A DNA stretch of 64,000 nt from the NCBI GenBank assembly GCA_035362335.1, contig DAOSDL010000023.1, positions 1-64,000 of the forward strand, written 5' to 3'. Source of the stretch: JAOSJT01 sp035362335 (lineage in GTDB: Bacteria > Bacteroidota > Ignavibacteria > SZUA-365). The notes below the pieces were generated by a model. It searched no databases and was not told the origin of the DNA. It saw only the letters and a program-made list of their open reading frames with translations. Of this stretch, positions 1 to 8,431 are shown in pieces (within the stretch, counting starts at the first letter, position 1; each line of letters begins with the position of its first letter). A program made the position numbers and the translations under genes.

Positions 1-34
1 CTCCAAACCGGCGTAAGCGCTGGCGGACGGACTC

Positions 35-196
35 AGTTCTGGGACTCGCCGTGGCGACCCTTCGACTCCGCGCCGGAATCACGCAGTACCATTTCGGATA
101 ATCGTGCTCGGCGCTGCGCTCAGGTCTGGGACTCGCCGTGGCGAGGTGACGATACCCGAAGGCGCTACTGAGGATTGCCAGTGCCCGCGCCGCGCC
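35..196 (-). repeat. Dispersed repeat, copy A (inverted relative to copies at 3.8-4.3 kb)
   Basis: Read on the minus strand, this stretch matches 3910-4020 closely: a GC-rich start, then words such as CTTCGGGTATCGTCA, GAGCGCAGCGCCGAGCAC and GTGATTCCGGCGCGGAGTCG in the same order. Copy A carries an extra ~22 nt insertion, and a 20-mer (TCTGGGACTCGCCGTGGCGA) occurs twice on the plus strand, at 38-57 and 125-144. No reading frame is credible here. The stretch lies upstream of the first operon, with related copies in the opposite orientation downstream of it. Confidence 0.75.
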
Positions 197-244
197 GCCG
201 GGGCGGGTCGAAGCATCATGCGCAGAGAGCAACCCGCGACGTCG

Positions 245-331
245 TTCTTCACGCTTAACGCTTAACGTTTCACGCTTAACACTTTACTCTCCTGTCACTC
301 CCCCGTGTATTCCGTGTGGCAAATCCGTAAG
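245..331. repeat. Heptad-like TTAACG/TTCACG word tract
   Basis: A tract built from near-repeats of the 7-mer CTTAACG, with TTTCACG and CTTTACT variants at 245-290. It is followed by GTGTATTCCGTGTGG-type words to about 331. Closely related words recur at 8346-8421, 49888-49995 and 60432-60462. It sits directly in front of the first gene, so any promoter for that operon must lie within or beside it. Apart from this and repeat copy A, I see nothing in 1-378. Confidence 0.6.
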
Positions 332-378
332 TTACCGGACGATTCCCGTATTCCCACTCGATTGTCGGAGGATGGTTC

Positions 379-1203
379 ATGCGAGCAATCTTGGTGCTGT
401 TCATTTTTCTGTGTGGTATCGGCGTCAGCGCGCAGTCGGTGACGTTTGTGAAAAAGCCGCGTCCGGCGGGTCTGGAGGTGGCGCAGGTGGATTCGTTGCG
501 CATGACGATGAACATCTCCGCGCAGGGTCAGGAGGAATTCGCGATGACGGTGGTGAACCGTGAATTGCGCCGCTTCACAATACACACGTTAACCGCCGAC
601 AACGCTTCACCACGCCGCTTCAGGGTGGAGATACAGGAGGCGGTGGAGTCGTCCACGGCTCCGGGTCAGGGACGTAAGGTTTCGCCCATCAACGGGCAGA
701 CTTACGTGGTGGAAATCACCGGAGACGCGGTGACTGCATTGCGCGCAAGCGGCGACTCGCTGACGCCGATCGAGCGAACGGCGCTGCTGCGTTTGATCAA
801 TGTGAAAAGCGATCACTCCATGCAGGACGTGTTGAATGGCCGCACGATGAGCGTGGGAGATTCGATTGTGCTGGACGGCGAGGCGCTGGCGGGCTTCGCT
901 GGTTTGATGGGCAATTCCGATCTCACGGTTTCCGCAGCCACAGTCACCTTGCGTGACGTGACCAAGGTGGATGGCATGCGTTGCGCCGTGTTGCACATGC
1001 GCATACAACTCGGCGGCGCTCGTTCGCAGGTGGACATGGACATGATGCTTGAAGGCGACGCGGTGGTGACCGAGGATGGCATGTGGCCGCTGTCCTTCGT
1101 GTTCGGTGGCGATGTGGACGGCGTGACCACGCAAATGGGCATGGAACTGCTGATCGACGGCACAATTCAGGCCGCGCGTTCGGCACGCTATTCGAGACCG
1201 TGA
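379..1203 (+). CDS. Secreted protein of unknown function
   Basis: A 274-residue protein opening with a typical signal peptide (about residues 1-19, hydrophobic LVLFIFLCGIGV, cleavage after VSAQ). The mature part is Ser/Thr/Val-rich and looks beta-rich, with no lipobox, no further membrane segment and no catalytic motif I can recognise. A GGAGG at 367-371, seven bases before the ATG, makes the start secure. The stop overlaps the start of the AmrS gene (TGATG), so the two are probably translationally coupled. I do not recognise the family; an extracytoplasmic or periplasmic location is inferred from the signal peptide only. Confidence 0.75.
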   Translation: MRAILVLFIFLCGIGVSAQSVTFVKKPRPAGLEVAQVDSLRMTMNISAQGQEEFAMTVVNRELRRFTIHTLTADNASPRRFRVEIQEAVESSTAPGQGRKVSPINGQTYVVEITGDAVTALRASGDSLTPIERTALLRLINVKSDHSMQDVLNGRTMSVGDSIVLDGEALAGFAGLMGNSDLTVSAATVTLRDVTKVDGMRCAVLHMRIQLGGARSQVDMDMMLEGDAVVTEDGMWPLSFVFGGDVDGVTTQMGMELLIDGTIQAARSARYSRP

Positions 1204-2273
1204 TGAATACCACCGCGCATCCCGCACGCTATTGGCACACGTTGTCTGACGGCCGTGTGCAATGCGATCTGTGTCCGAGAGAATGCCAGTTGTCCGACGG
1301 GCAACGAGGGCTTTGCTACGTGCGCATGCATCAGCGCGGCTCGCTCGTGCTGACCTGCCACGGCCACACCACCGGCTTGCATATTGATCCGATGGAAAAA
1401 AAGCCGCTGTATCATTTTTTCCCAGGCACGGACATTCTCTCGCTCGGCACCATCGGCTGCAACCTCACGTGCAGATTTTGCCAGAATTGGAATATCAGCC
1501 GTTCGCGCGATCCGCGGCACACCTGCGTCGAGGTTTCGCCCACGCATGTGGCGCTGGCTGCCCGCACGGCTGAATGCGACGCCGTGGCGCTGACGTACAA
1601 CGAACCGGTGGTCTATCTGGAATACGCGCTGGATATCGCTCGCGCCTGTCACGAGCGCGGCATCCGCACCGTGGCGGTCACGGCAGGCTATATCGCCGCA
1701 GATGCGCGTGAAGAATTTTTCGCCCACATGGATGCGGCGAATGTGGATCTGAAGGCCTTTTCGCCGGAGTTCTACCGGCGCCTGTGTTCGGCCGACATCG
1801 CTGTGGTGAAAGACACCTTGCGGCACATCCGTCTGCACAGCGACACCTGGCTGGAGATCACCACACTGCTCATTCCCGGCGAGAACGACAGCGACGAGGA
1901 GATCACCGCGCTGGCGCGTTGGGTGCGCGACGAACTGGGTCCGGATGTGCCCTTGCATCTCAGTGCCTTCCATCCCGCCTGGCGCATGCTGGACCATCAG
2001 CGCACCTCGGTGCAGAGCTTGCGCAATGCCCGCGACCTCGCCATGCTGGAGGGACTGCGCTTTGTGTACATCGGCAACGTGCGCGACAAGGTGGGCACGT
2101 CCACACATTGCCCGCACTGCGGCACACTGTTGATAGCGCGTGACGGCTACCATATCGACCGTGTCGGCATGGATACCCATGGATGCTGCACGGAATGTGG
2201 CGCCGGCATGGCCGGACGCTTCGACAGCAATTCCGTGCGCAGGGAATGCGCCATCCCCGCGGAGGAGCGATGA
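1203..2273 (+). CDS. amrS: AmmeMemoRadiSam-system radical SAM enzyme
   Basis: A 356-residue radical SAM protein. The cluster-binding motif CNLTCRFC (C86, C90, C93) follows the characteristic MEKKPLYHFFPGT segment and GTIGC. An N-terminal cysteine set (C21, C24, C28, C38) and a C-terminal rubredoxin-like pair of CxxC knuckles (about residues 303-332) match the AmrS subfamily. These enzymes bind a 4Fe-4S cluster and SAM and resemble pyruvate formate-lyase activases; the substrate is not established. I start at 1203 because upstream in-frame codons lie inside the preceding gene and this ATG overlaps its stop. Its 3' end overlaps the symporter start (ATGA). The MEMO and AMMECR1 partners that name the system are not in the window. 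Confidence 0.92.
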   Translation: MNTTAHPARYWHTLSDGRVQCDLCPRECQLSDGQRGLCYVRMHQRGSLVLTCHGHTTGLHIDPMEKKPLYHFFPGTDILSLGTIGCNLTCRFCQNWNISRSRDPRHTCVEVSPTHVALAARTAECDAVALTYNEPVVYLEYALDIARACHERGIRTVAVTAGYIAADAREEFFAHMDAANVDLKAFSPEFYRRLCSADIAVVKDTLRHIRLHSDTWLEITTLLIPGENDSDEEITALARWVRDELGPDVPLHLSAFHPAWRMLDHQRTSVQSLRNARDLAMLEGLRFVYIGNVRDKVGTSTHCPHCGTLLIARDGYHIDRVGMDTHGCCTECGAGMAGRFDSNSVRRECAIPAEER

Positions 2274-3751
2274 CGCTGCGCTCCATACCGCTGCACGTAC
2301 GCATTCTGCTCGGCTTGATCCTCGGTGTGGGCTTCGGCCTGCTGTTCAATGTGGACGAGCACGCGCTGCGCCTTGGCACGATGCAAGGTGCGGAGCGTCG
2401 CGATGTCGATGTGCGCGAATGGGACTCGCTTTGGCTCGCTGCCGGCGATGAAGTGCTGGCCTTCGGCTCCGATCAGCAGCTCGAGATTCTGCACGCTTTC
2501 GCGCGCATGAGAAAAACGCATGCGACGGTGGAAGTACGCGGCGTGGTGGAAGGACGCGCGTTTTCCCACACCGCCGCGGAACTGCGAAAAGTGCCGACCA
2601 TTGCCACCGCCATCAAGCCGATAGGCGATATTTTTATCCGATTGCTGATCATGATCGCCATACCGCTGGTGTTTGCTTCGCTGGTGGTGGGTGTGGCGAG
2701 TTTACAGGATGTGCGCCGCATGGCGCGCATCGGCGGCAAGACAATCACATTTTATCTGATCACCACGGCGCTTGCCATCACCATCGGCCTGGCTTTCGGC
2801 AATGTGCTGCAGCCGGGCCACCGCATGGACACGCAGGCGCGCGACCGGCTGATGGCGACATATCAGGAGGATGTGGCCGCCCGTATCGACGAGCAACTCG
2901 GTATCGACATGGTGGATTATCTGGTGAATCTTGTTCCGAAGAATCCCCTGCGCGCCATGGCCGATGCGGAAATGCTGCAGATCATCGTGTTCGCCGTGTT
3001 GTTCGGTGTTGCGCTGCTGTTCATTCAAAAGGATAAAGCCAAAGCGGTGACGCGCGTGCTGGACGGCGTGAGCGATGCGATGATTGCGCTGGTGGAAATG
3101 GTGATGTGGATAGCGCCTTTCGGTGTGTTCGCCTTGATTGCCGCCACCATCGCGGAATTCGGTTTCGGCATTGTGCAGACGCTGCTGTGGTACGTGCTGG
3201 CGGTACTCGGTGGCTTGACGGTACAGACTTTCGTGGTGTACCCGCTGCTGATCTCCGTGTTCGCGCGGCGCACGGGCGTGCGGCGCTTCCTCCGCGGCAT
3301 ACGTCCCGCACAGCTCGTGGCGTTCACCACCAGCAGTTCGGCGGCCACCTTGCCGGTGAACATGGAATGTTGCGAGGAAATGGGTGCGCCGAAATCCATC
3401 ACGAGCTTCGTCCTGCCATTGGGCGCCACGGTAAACATGGACGGCACCGCGCTGTATCAGGGCGTGGCGGCGGTGTTCATCGCACAGGTGTACGGCATGG
3501 ATCTCTCGCTATCGCAACAGCTCACCGTAGTGCTCACCGCCACCTTGGCCTCTATCGGCACCGCTCCCGTGCCCGGAGTGGGCATCGTGATGCTGATGAT
3601 TGTGCTGCGCTCGGTGGGTGTGCCCGAGTCCGGTGTGGCGTTGATACTCGGTGTGGATCGACTGCTGGACATGTGCCGCACCATCACGAATATCACCAGC
3701 GATGCGACGGCAACCATGGTAATTTCCCAGGGAGAAGCGCAGAAGGCGTAG
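2270..3751 (+). CDS. Glutamate/aspartate:cation symporter (DAACS/SLC1 family)
   Basis: A 493-residue inner-membrane secondary transporter. It shows the family hallmarks in order: first helix (about residues 8-25), the KPIGDIFIRLL second helix, re-entrant loop motif SSSAATLP (about 354), NMDGTALY (about 389) and the last helix motif DMCRTITNIT (about 467). In archaeal GltPh the aspartates and arginine of that last motif bind the substrate, and an arginine there goes with acidic amino acids, so glutamate or aspartate is the best guess. The loop between helices 1 and 2 is roughly 60 residues longer than in compact members. A GGAGGAG just upstream of 2270 and the 4-nt overlap with amrS fix the start. 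Confidence 0.92.
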   Translation: MTLRSIPLHVRILLGLILGVGFGLLFNVDEHALRLGTMQGAERRDVDVREWDSLWLAAGDEVLAFGSDQQLEILHAFARMRKTHATVEVRGVVEGRAFSHTAAELRKVPTIATAIKPIGDIFIRLLIMIAIPLVFASLVVGVASLQDVRRMARIGGKTITFYLITTALAITIGLAFGNVLQPGHRMDTQARDRLMATYQEDVAARIDEQLGIDMVDYLVNLVPKNPLRAMADAEMLQIIVFAVLFGVALLFIQKDKAKAVTRVLDGVSDAMIALVEMVMWIAPFGVFALIAATIAEFGFGIVQTLLWYVLAVLGGLTVQTFVVYPLLISVFARRTGVRRFLRGIRPAQLVAFTTSSSAATLPVNMECCEEMGAPKSITSFVLPLGATVNMDGTALYQGVAAVFIAQVYGMDLSLSQQLTVVLTATLASIGTAPVPGVGIVMLMIVLRSVGVPESGVALILGVDRLLDMCRTITNITSDATATMVISQGEAQKA

Positions 3752-3782
3752 CAACCCCGTTCAGGCTCGTTGGATAAGCTGC

Positions 3783-4262
3783 GGGCGACCCTTCGACTCC
3801 GTAGCCAATTGCATGACGCTTCGACTCCGCGCCCGAGCGCAGTTAGTGCGGCTTGCAAAGAAATTCGCGCGGGCTCGTCGCTCAGCTCGAAGATCCGCCG
3901 TGGCGGAGCGGCGCGGGCATTGGCAATCCTTGATAGCGCCTTCGGGTATCGTCAGGCTGAGCGCAGCGCCGAGCACCTTTGTCCGAGATGGAACTGAGTG
4001 ATTCCGGCGCGGAGTCGAAGCCGCAGTAGCCAGTTGCACGACGCTTCGACTCCGAGCCCGAACTAAAATCTTCTCTTACCGAACGTCCTTGCCGCGGGCT
4101 CGTCGCTCAGCGTGACGATAATGCTGAGTGCGTCGGATGACCCCTGTCATGCGCAGCGCAGCGCCGAGCACCTTTGTCCGAGATGGTACTGAGTGATTCC
4201 GGCGCGGAGTGGAACATTCGCCGGGGCGGATCGAAGCCTCCGTAGCCAGTTGCAGGAACACT
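3783..4262 (+). repeat. Tandem ~220 bp repeat array (copies B, C and a partial third)
   Basis: The marker TAGCCANTTGCA occurs at 3802, 4027 and 4243, giving periods of 225 and 216 nt. Within each unit the same blocks follow in order: GACGCTTCGACTCCG, GCGGGCTCGTCGCTCAGC, GCAGCGCCGAGCACC, then TTTGTCCGAGATGG and TGAGTGATTCCGGCGCGGAG. The third unit is only a stub. Copy A at 35-196 is the same sequence inverted. The array fills the 579-base gap between the symporter and the UPF0316 gene, which otherwise holds no gene I can support. Confidence 0.8.
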
Positions 4263-4330
4263 GGACTGGGCTGCATGAAATCGCAGAACTGCTTACATTA
4301 CTGTCTGCTGTCCCATGACACACGGATACC

Positions 4331-4846
4331 ATGGATTTTCTGCTCAACGCTCTCTTGATTTTTTGCCTGCGCATTGGTGACGTCTCGATCGGCACCTTGC
4401 GCACCTTGTTCACCGTGCAGGGAAAGAAAAAACTCGCTCCCCTGCTCGGCTTGTTCGAATCGCTGATCTGGGTGATCGCCATTCGGCAGATTTTCTCGCA
4501 GCTCGACAATCCCTGGAATATTGCCGGCTACGCCACGGGCTTTGCCACCGGCACGCTCATCGGCATTTTGATCGAGGAAAAGCTGGCCATCGGCTTTCAT
4601 CAGATTTACGTTATCTCGCGTCATCATGCCGATGAGATCGCCGACACCTTGCGCGCGAATCTTTTCGGCGTCACCCTCATCCCCGGCGAAGGAGGCAGTG
4701 GCGGCATGTCCATCATCACCTCCATGATTCGTCGCAGTCGCATGAAGGAATTCAAGGACATCGTCGACCGCATCGATCCCGGCGCATTTATTTCCATACA
4801 AAACGCCATGCTGTACCGCGGTTTCACGCACGGAGCGCGCAAGTAG
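4331..4846 (+). CDS. UPF0316 family membrane protein (DUF5698/DUF2179)
   Basis: A 171-residue protein with three N-terminal hydrophobic segments (about residues 3-18, 36-52 and 60-80, the last containing YATGFATGTLIGILIEE) and a soluble alpha/beta C-terminal half of the DUF2179 type (about 90-165). The opening LRIGDVSIGTLRTLF and the glycine-rich middle are typical of the UPF0316 family, whose biochemical role is unknown. DUF2179 domains occur in several membrane proteins thought to bind small ligands. It stands alone between a repeat array and the polysaccharide module. No clear ribosome binding site precedes the ATG. Confidence 0.88.
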   Translation: MDFLLNALLIFCLRIGDVSIGTLRTLFTVQGKKKLAPLLGLFESLIWVIAIRQIFSQLDNPWNIAGYATGFATGTLIGILIEEKLAIGFHQIYVISRHHADEIADTLRANLFGVTLIPGEGGSGGMSIITSMIRRSRMKEFKDIVDRIDPGAFISIQNAMLYRGFTHGARK

Positions 4847-5000
4847 AGCGCGCGCGTACAGCAATGCCGGCGCGTGGGCAACGCCGCTGTCACCGACAGG
4901 CGGGCGGCTTGTCGCCGTGTTCATTATTCCACATAAACCGTTAATTTGTGGGAATGGACAGCACTGACACACACAGCGCCGCGCGGAGCTGACGCAAACG

Positions 5001-6392
5001 ATGCAGGGCAGGAAAGAAACGCTGATACTGCTGCTGATCGACGGGTTGATGGTCAACCTGGCGTGGACGTTGTACTATCATTTTCGCGTCACCTCGGCGC
5101 TGTTTTCCACCCCGATACAGCCGATGTTCTGGATTCCGATGGTAGCCATCGGACTGTTCTGGCTGTTCATGTTCACATTTTTCGGCTTGTACCGTCCCTG
5201 GTATGCCGAGTCGCGTTTCGACGAAATCGTCACCATCGCCAAGACGGTGACAGCGGGCTCGGTGCTGTTGTTTTTCCTGATTTTCGTGGACGACACGCGC
5301 AACAACGACCCCTCCACCTCGCGCCTTCTCATATTGGCCTACTGGGCGCTGATGCTGGGGAGCGTGAGTACGGGCCGTGTGCTGTACCGCAGTGTACTCA
5401 AGCGGCTGATCCTGGCCGGCGCCATTTCGCGCCGCACGCTTATCGTGGGTTCCTTCGAACAATCGCGCGATTTATACGATCAGGTGCTCGCGTATCCGTA
5501 TCTCGGCTTCAAGGTGATAGGCTATGTGAGCACGGGCGAAGTGAAGCAACCCACGCGCGTGCCGCTGCTTGGAAACGCTAGCGAACTCGACCGGATTTTG
5601 CGCGAGCAGGATGTGCAGGAAGTGCTTGTGGCGCTGCCCTCGACGGAGCACGAGACCTTGCTGGATGTGATTGGACATTGCAGCAGCCATGATGTGAAAA
5701 TCAAAATCCGTCCGGACATGTACGATATCATCTCGGGACAGGCGCGCACGAATCAGATTTACGGTGTGCCCTTGATCGAGATCACGCCGCAGCTCATGCA
5801 GCCCTGGGAGCGCATCGTCAAACGTCTGATGGACATCGGCGTGTCGCTGATGGTGCTGCTGCTCGGTGCGCCGCTGCTGCTGCTGATCGCGCTGATCATC
5901 AAAATCACCTCCAGGGGTCCGGTGTTTTATTCGCAGGAGCGCGTGGGTAAAAACGGCCGGGTGTTTCGCATACTGAAATTCCGCAGCATGTTTCAGGACG
6001 CGGAGAGCAAGAGCGGACCGATATGGGCCGACAAGGACGATCCGCGCGTCACGCCTGTGGGTCGCGTGCTCCGGCGCATGCATCTCGATGAATTGCCGCA
6101 GTTTCTGAACATTCTCGAGGGAAGCATGAGTCTGGTGGGACCGCGTCCCGAGCGGCCGTTTTTCGTCGAACAATTCATCAAGGAAATTCCGCTGTATCGT
6201 CGCCGGCTGAACGTGCGTCCGGGCCTTACAGGCTGGGCGCAGGTGAAGCACAAATACGATGCCTCCATGGAGGATGTGCGCAACAAGCTGCGCTTCGATC
6301 TTTTTTACATCGAGAACATGTCCATTCGCATGGATGTGAAAATCCTGATTCACACGTTTTTCCGCATGATCACGGCGAAAGGCCAGGCATGA
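5001..6392 (+). CDS. Polyprenyl-phosphate sugar phosphotransferase (exopolysaccharide biosynthesis)
   Basis: A 463-residue polyisoprenyl-phosphate hexose-1-phosphate transferase, the enzyme class that loads the first sugar phosphate onto undecaprenyl phosphate for surface polysaccharide synthesis. Four N-terminal helices (about residues 8-120) precede a Rossmann-like CoA_binding_3 domain (about 140-245). A further helix (about 273-297) leads into the catalytic bacterial sugar transferase domain, with GPVFYSQERVGKNG, FRSM, DELPQ, SLVGPRPE and RPGLTGWAQV. The length is normal for WbaP/WcaJ-type enzymes. The stop overlaps the start of the Wzi-like gene (ATGA), tying synthesis to a surface-assembly protein. 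The sugar handled cannot be read from sequence. Confidence 0.93.
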   Translation: MQGRKETLILLLIDGLMVNLAWTLYYHFRVTSALFSTPIQPMFWIPMVAIGLFWLFMFTFFGLYRPWYAESRFDEIVTIAKTVTAGSVLLFFLIFVDDTRNNDPSTSRLLILAYWALMLGSVSTGRVLYRSVLKRLILAGAISRRTLIVGSFEQSRDLYDQVLAYPYLGFKVIGYVSTGEVKQPTRVPLLGNASELDRILREQDVQEVLVALPSTEHETLLDVIGHCSSHDVKIKIRPDMYDIISGQARTNQIYGVPLIEITPQLMQPWERIVKRLMDIGVSLMVLLLGAPLLLLIALIIKITSRGPVFYSQERVGKNGRVFRILKFRSMFQDAESKSGPIWADKDDPRVTPVGRVLRRMHLDELPQFLNILEGSMSLVGPRPERPFFVEQFIKEIPLYRRRLNVRPGLTGWAQVKHKYDASMEDVRNKLRFDLFYIENMSIRMDVKILIHTFFRMITAKGQA

Positions 6393-8071
6393 TTCTCCCC
6401 CGCGCATCGCGTCGGCTCCCGGGCCGCGTGTTCCTTTTTCTCTTGCTCAGCGTGGCCTTGCCCATGACCGCGCAGGGTCAGGCCGAACACGTGGAAATAG
6501 GACATCCTGTGTACGATTTTCTCAATCGTCTGCATGTCCGCCAGGTGGTCGAGGGTTTTTCGCGCACCGTGCTGCCGCTGGAGCGCAAGCAGGTGACGCA
6601 ATACCTGCGTGACGCGGCTGCGCGCAGCGAGCTGCTGAGCGAGGGCGAACGCGCCGTGCTTGCGCGCTATACCGACGAATTCGTGGCCGAAGCCGATGGC
6701 ACGCAGCGCGCGGTGGTGCTGCTGGGCGCGGGCTTTCCCGGGTCACTGGCTGAGGTGTTCGGGGAGGATGAAAAATTCCTGTATCGCTGGCAGTCGGCCG
6801 ACCGCTCGAGCACGCTGTACCTGGATTTGCTGGCATCGCTGGAATACCGCACGCTGCTGGCGGAGCAGGGCAATGCCAATGTGACGTTGGGGCAAATCGG
6901 CGGACGCTTTCGCGGCACCCTGGGCGGCCTGGTGGGCTACACGCTCACGGCCACCAACGGCACGGCGATGGGAAATCGTTCGCTGGCGATGAATGATCCG
7001 CAGCTGCGGCGGAATTTCAACTATGCCGCGTTGGACAAGGAATTTTTCGATCTCACCGAGGCGGTGCTGTCCATCACCTGGGATTGGGGTTCGGCTTCGT
7101 TCGGCAAGGAGAAGCGGCTGTGGGGTACGGGACGCTCGCAGTGGCTGTTGCTGAGCGGCAACGCGCAGCCCTTCGACGCCTTGCGCATCGACGCGGCCTA
7201 CGGCGATGTGCGCTTCAGCTTTCTGCACGGCAGCGTGCTTTCGGAAGTGGAAATGCTGGAAGGTGGCCGCCCGTACTACGATGCGAAATATGTGGCCATG
7301 CATCGCGTGGAGGCGGATGTGTTTGATGCGTTGCGCTTCGGCGTGTTCGAGAGCGTGGTATACAGCGGGCGCGAAGTGGATCTGGCGTATCTCAATCCGG
7401 TGAATTTTTACAAATCCGCCGAGCATGCGGGCGGCGACCGCGACAATCCGATGCTGGGTTTCGAGCTTTCCACGTTGGGCCTGCGCAATCTCGAATTGTA
7501 CGGAAGCTGGTTGATCGACGACGTGGATTTCAGCCGGCTGGGCGATTCGTGGTGGGGCAACAAATTCATTTACCAGGCGGGTGCGATCAGCACCATCCTT
7601 CCGAACACGGACATCACCGCCGAATACACGCGCATCAATCCCTACGTGTACACGCATCGTCTTCGCGGCAATCAGTACACGCACAATGGCGAAGCACTGG
7701 GCGTGGAGCTTGCGCCGAACAGCGAGGAGTACATGCTGGATGTGACGCATTGGTGCGGCGCGCGGCTGCGCCTCGGGGCGCGCGCGCAGTACATTCGTCA
7801 CGGCCGCAATGTGCGGGCGGCAGATGGCACGCTGCTGGTGAACAACGGCGCCGAGATTTACGAGTCGCGCGATTACGAGCGCGACAGCGAGATCGCGCTC
7901 TTCCTCGCGGGTCCGCGCGACGAGACTTTGCTGGCCACCATCTCGCTGCGCTACGAGCCGTGGCGGAATATGGCGCTGCACGCCCGCTATCGTTTCCGCA
8001 CGCGGGAGTCCGAAATCGATGGCAAGCTGACGGATCATTTTCTTTCGGCAATGCTGGAGCTGGCGTTGTAG
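6389..8071 (+). CDS. Wzi-like capsule assembly outer membrane protein
   Basis: A 560-residue protein with a signal peptide (about residues 1-30, ending AQGQA). A short helical segment (RQVVEGFSRTVLPLERKQV) is followed by alternating aromatic beta-strand pattern typical of outer membrane barrels. The stretch RLWGTGRSQW, the VYSGREVDLAYLNPVNFYKSAEH segment and the strand-rich C-terminus ending in a hydrophobic residue recall the Wzi family, which binds or organises capsule at the cell surface. Coupling to the sugar-phosphate transferase upstream supports this. Similarity is by pattern and conserved motifs rather than full alignment, so a generic barrel protein remains possible. Confidence 0.75.
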   Translation: MILPRASRRLPGRVFLFLLLSVALPMTAQGQAEHVEIGHPVYDFLNRLHVRQVVEGFSRTVLPLERKQVTQYLRDAAARSELLSEGERAVLARYTDEFVAEADGTQRAVVLLGAGFPGSLAEVFGEDEKFLYRWQSADRSSTLYLDLLASLEYRTLLAEQGNANVTLGQIGGRFRGTLGGLVGYTLTATNGTAMGNRSLAMNDPQLRRNFNYAALDKEFFDLTEAVLSITWDWGSASFGKEKRLWGTGRSQWLLLSGNAQPFDALRIDAAYGDVRFSFLHGSVLSEVEMLEGGRPYYDAKYVAMHRVEADVFDALRFGVFESVVYSGREVDLAYLNPVNFYKSAEHAGGDRDNPMLGFELSTLGLRNLELYGSWLIDDVDFSRLGDSWWGNKFIYQAGAISTILPNTDITAEYTRINPYVYTHRLRGNQYTHNGEALGVELAPNSEEYMLDVTHWCGARLRLGARAQYIRHGRNVRAADGTLLVNNGAEIYESRDYERDSEIALFLAGPRDETLLATISLRYEPWRNMALHARYRFRTRESEIDGKLTDHFLSAMLELAL

Positions 8072-8079
8072 CAGGAAGG

Positions 8080-8341
8080 AATTCCTCACGCGAAGACGCG
8101 ACGGACGCGAAGACATTCCTCACGCGAAGGCGCGAAGGTATGTGTTAGGCGGGGACGAGGTCAAGCGGGTCAATGGGGATCCTGCTCCGGGAAAGGTTCT
8201 TAACGCCCAGGTCTCGATCCAAGGAATTCCTCACGCGAAGGCGCGACGAACGCGAAGGTATATGTTAGGCGGGAAAGAGGTCGAGGCGGGTCAATGGGGA
8301 TACTGCTCCGGGAAGGGTTTTTAACGCCCAGGTTTCGATCC
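8080..8341. repeat. Tandem ~110 bp duplication with GCGAAG words
   Basis: Two direct copies lie at about 8116-8220 and 8226-8341. Both open with ATTCCTCACGCGAAGGCGCG, then share GTTAGGCGGG, GGGTCAATGGGGAT, CTGCTCCGGGAA and TTAACGCCCAGGT. The second copy has about 10 nt extra near its start and scattered substitutions. A partial repeat of the opening words (CCTCACGCGAAGACGCG) precedes the first copy at 8084-8100. There is no gene in 8072-8431. Confidence 0.8.
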
Positions 8342-8345
8342 GGAG

Positions 8346-8421
8346 TCCACTCTTTACTCTTTACTCTTCACGTATAACGCCTTACGTTTAACGATTAACG
8401 TTTCACGCTTCACGTCTCACG
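8346..8421. repeat. CTTTACT/TTAACG heptad word tract before the Omp85 gene
   Basis: Successive near-7-mers (CTCTTTA, CTCTTTA, CTCTTCA, then CGTATAA, CGCCTTA, CGTTTAA, CGATTAA, CGTTTCA, CGCTTCA) run up to 10 nt before the Omp85 start. The same words occur at 245-290, 49888-49995 and 60432-60462. No conventional ribosome binding site is visible, so this tract is the immediate upstream sequence of the gene. Confidence 0.65.
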
Positions 8422-8431
8422 CACCACATCG

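Noticed and set aside
35..4262. Composite transposon defined by the inverted repeats
   Set aside because: No transposase, resolvase or target-site duplication is visible; the repeats are treated as dispersed elements only.
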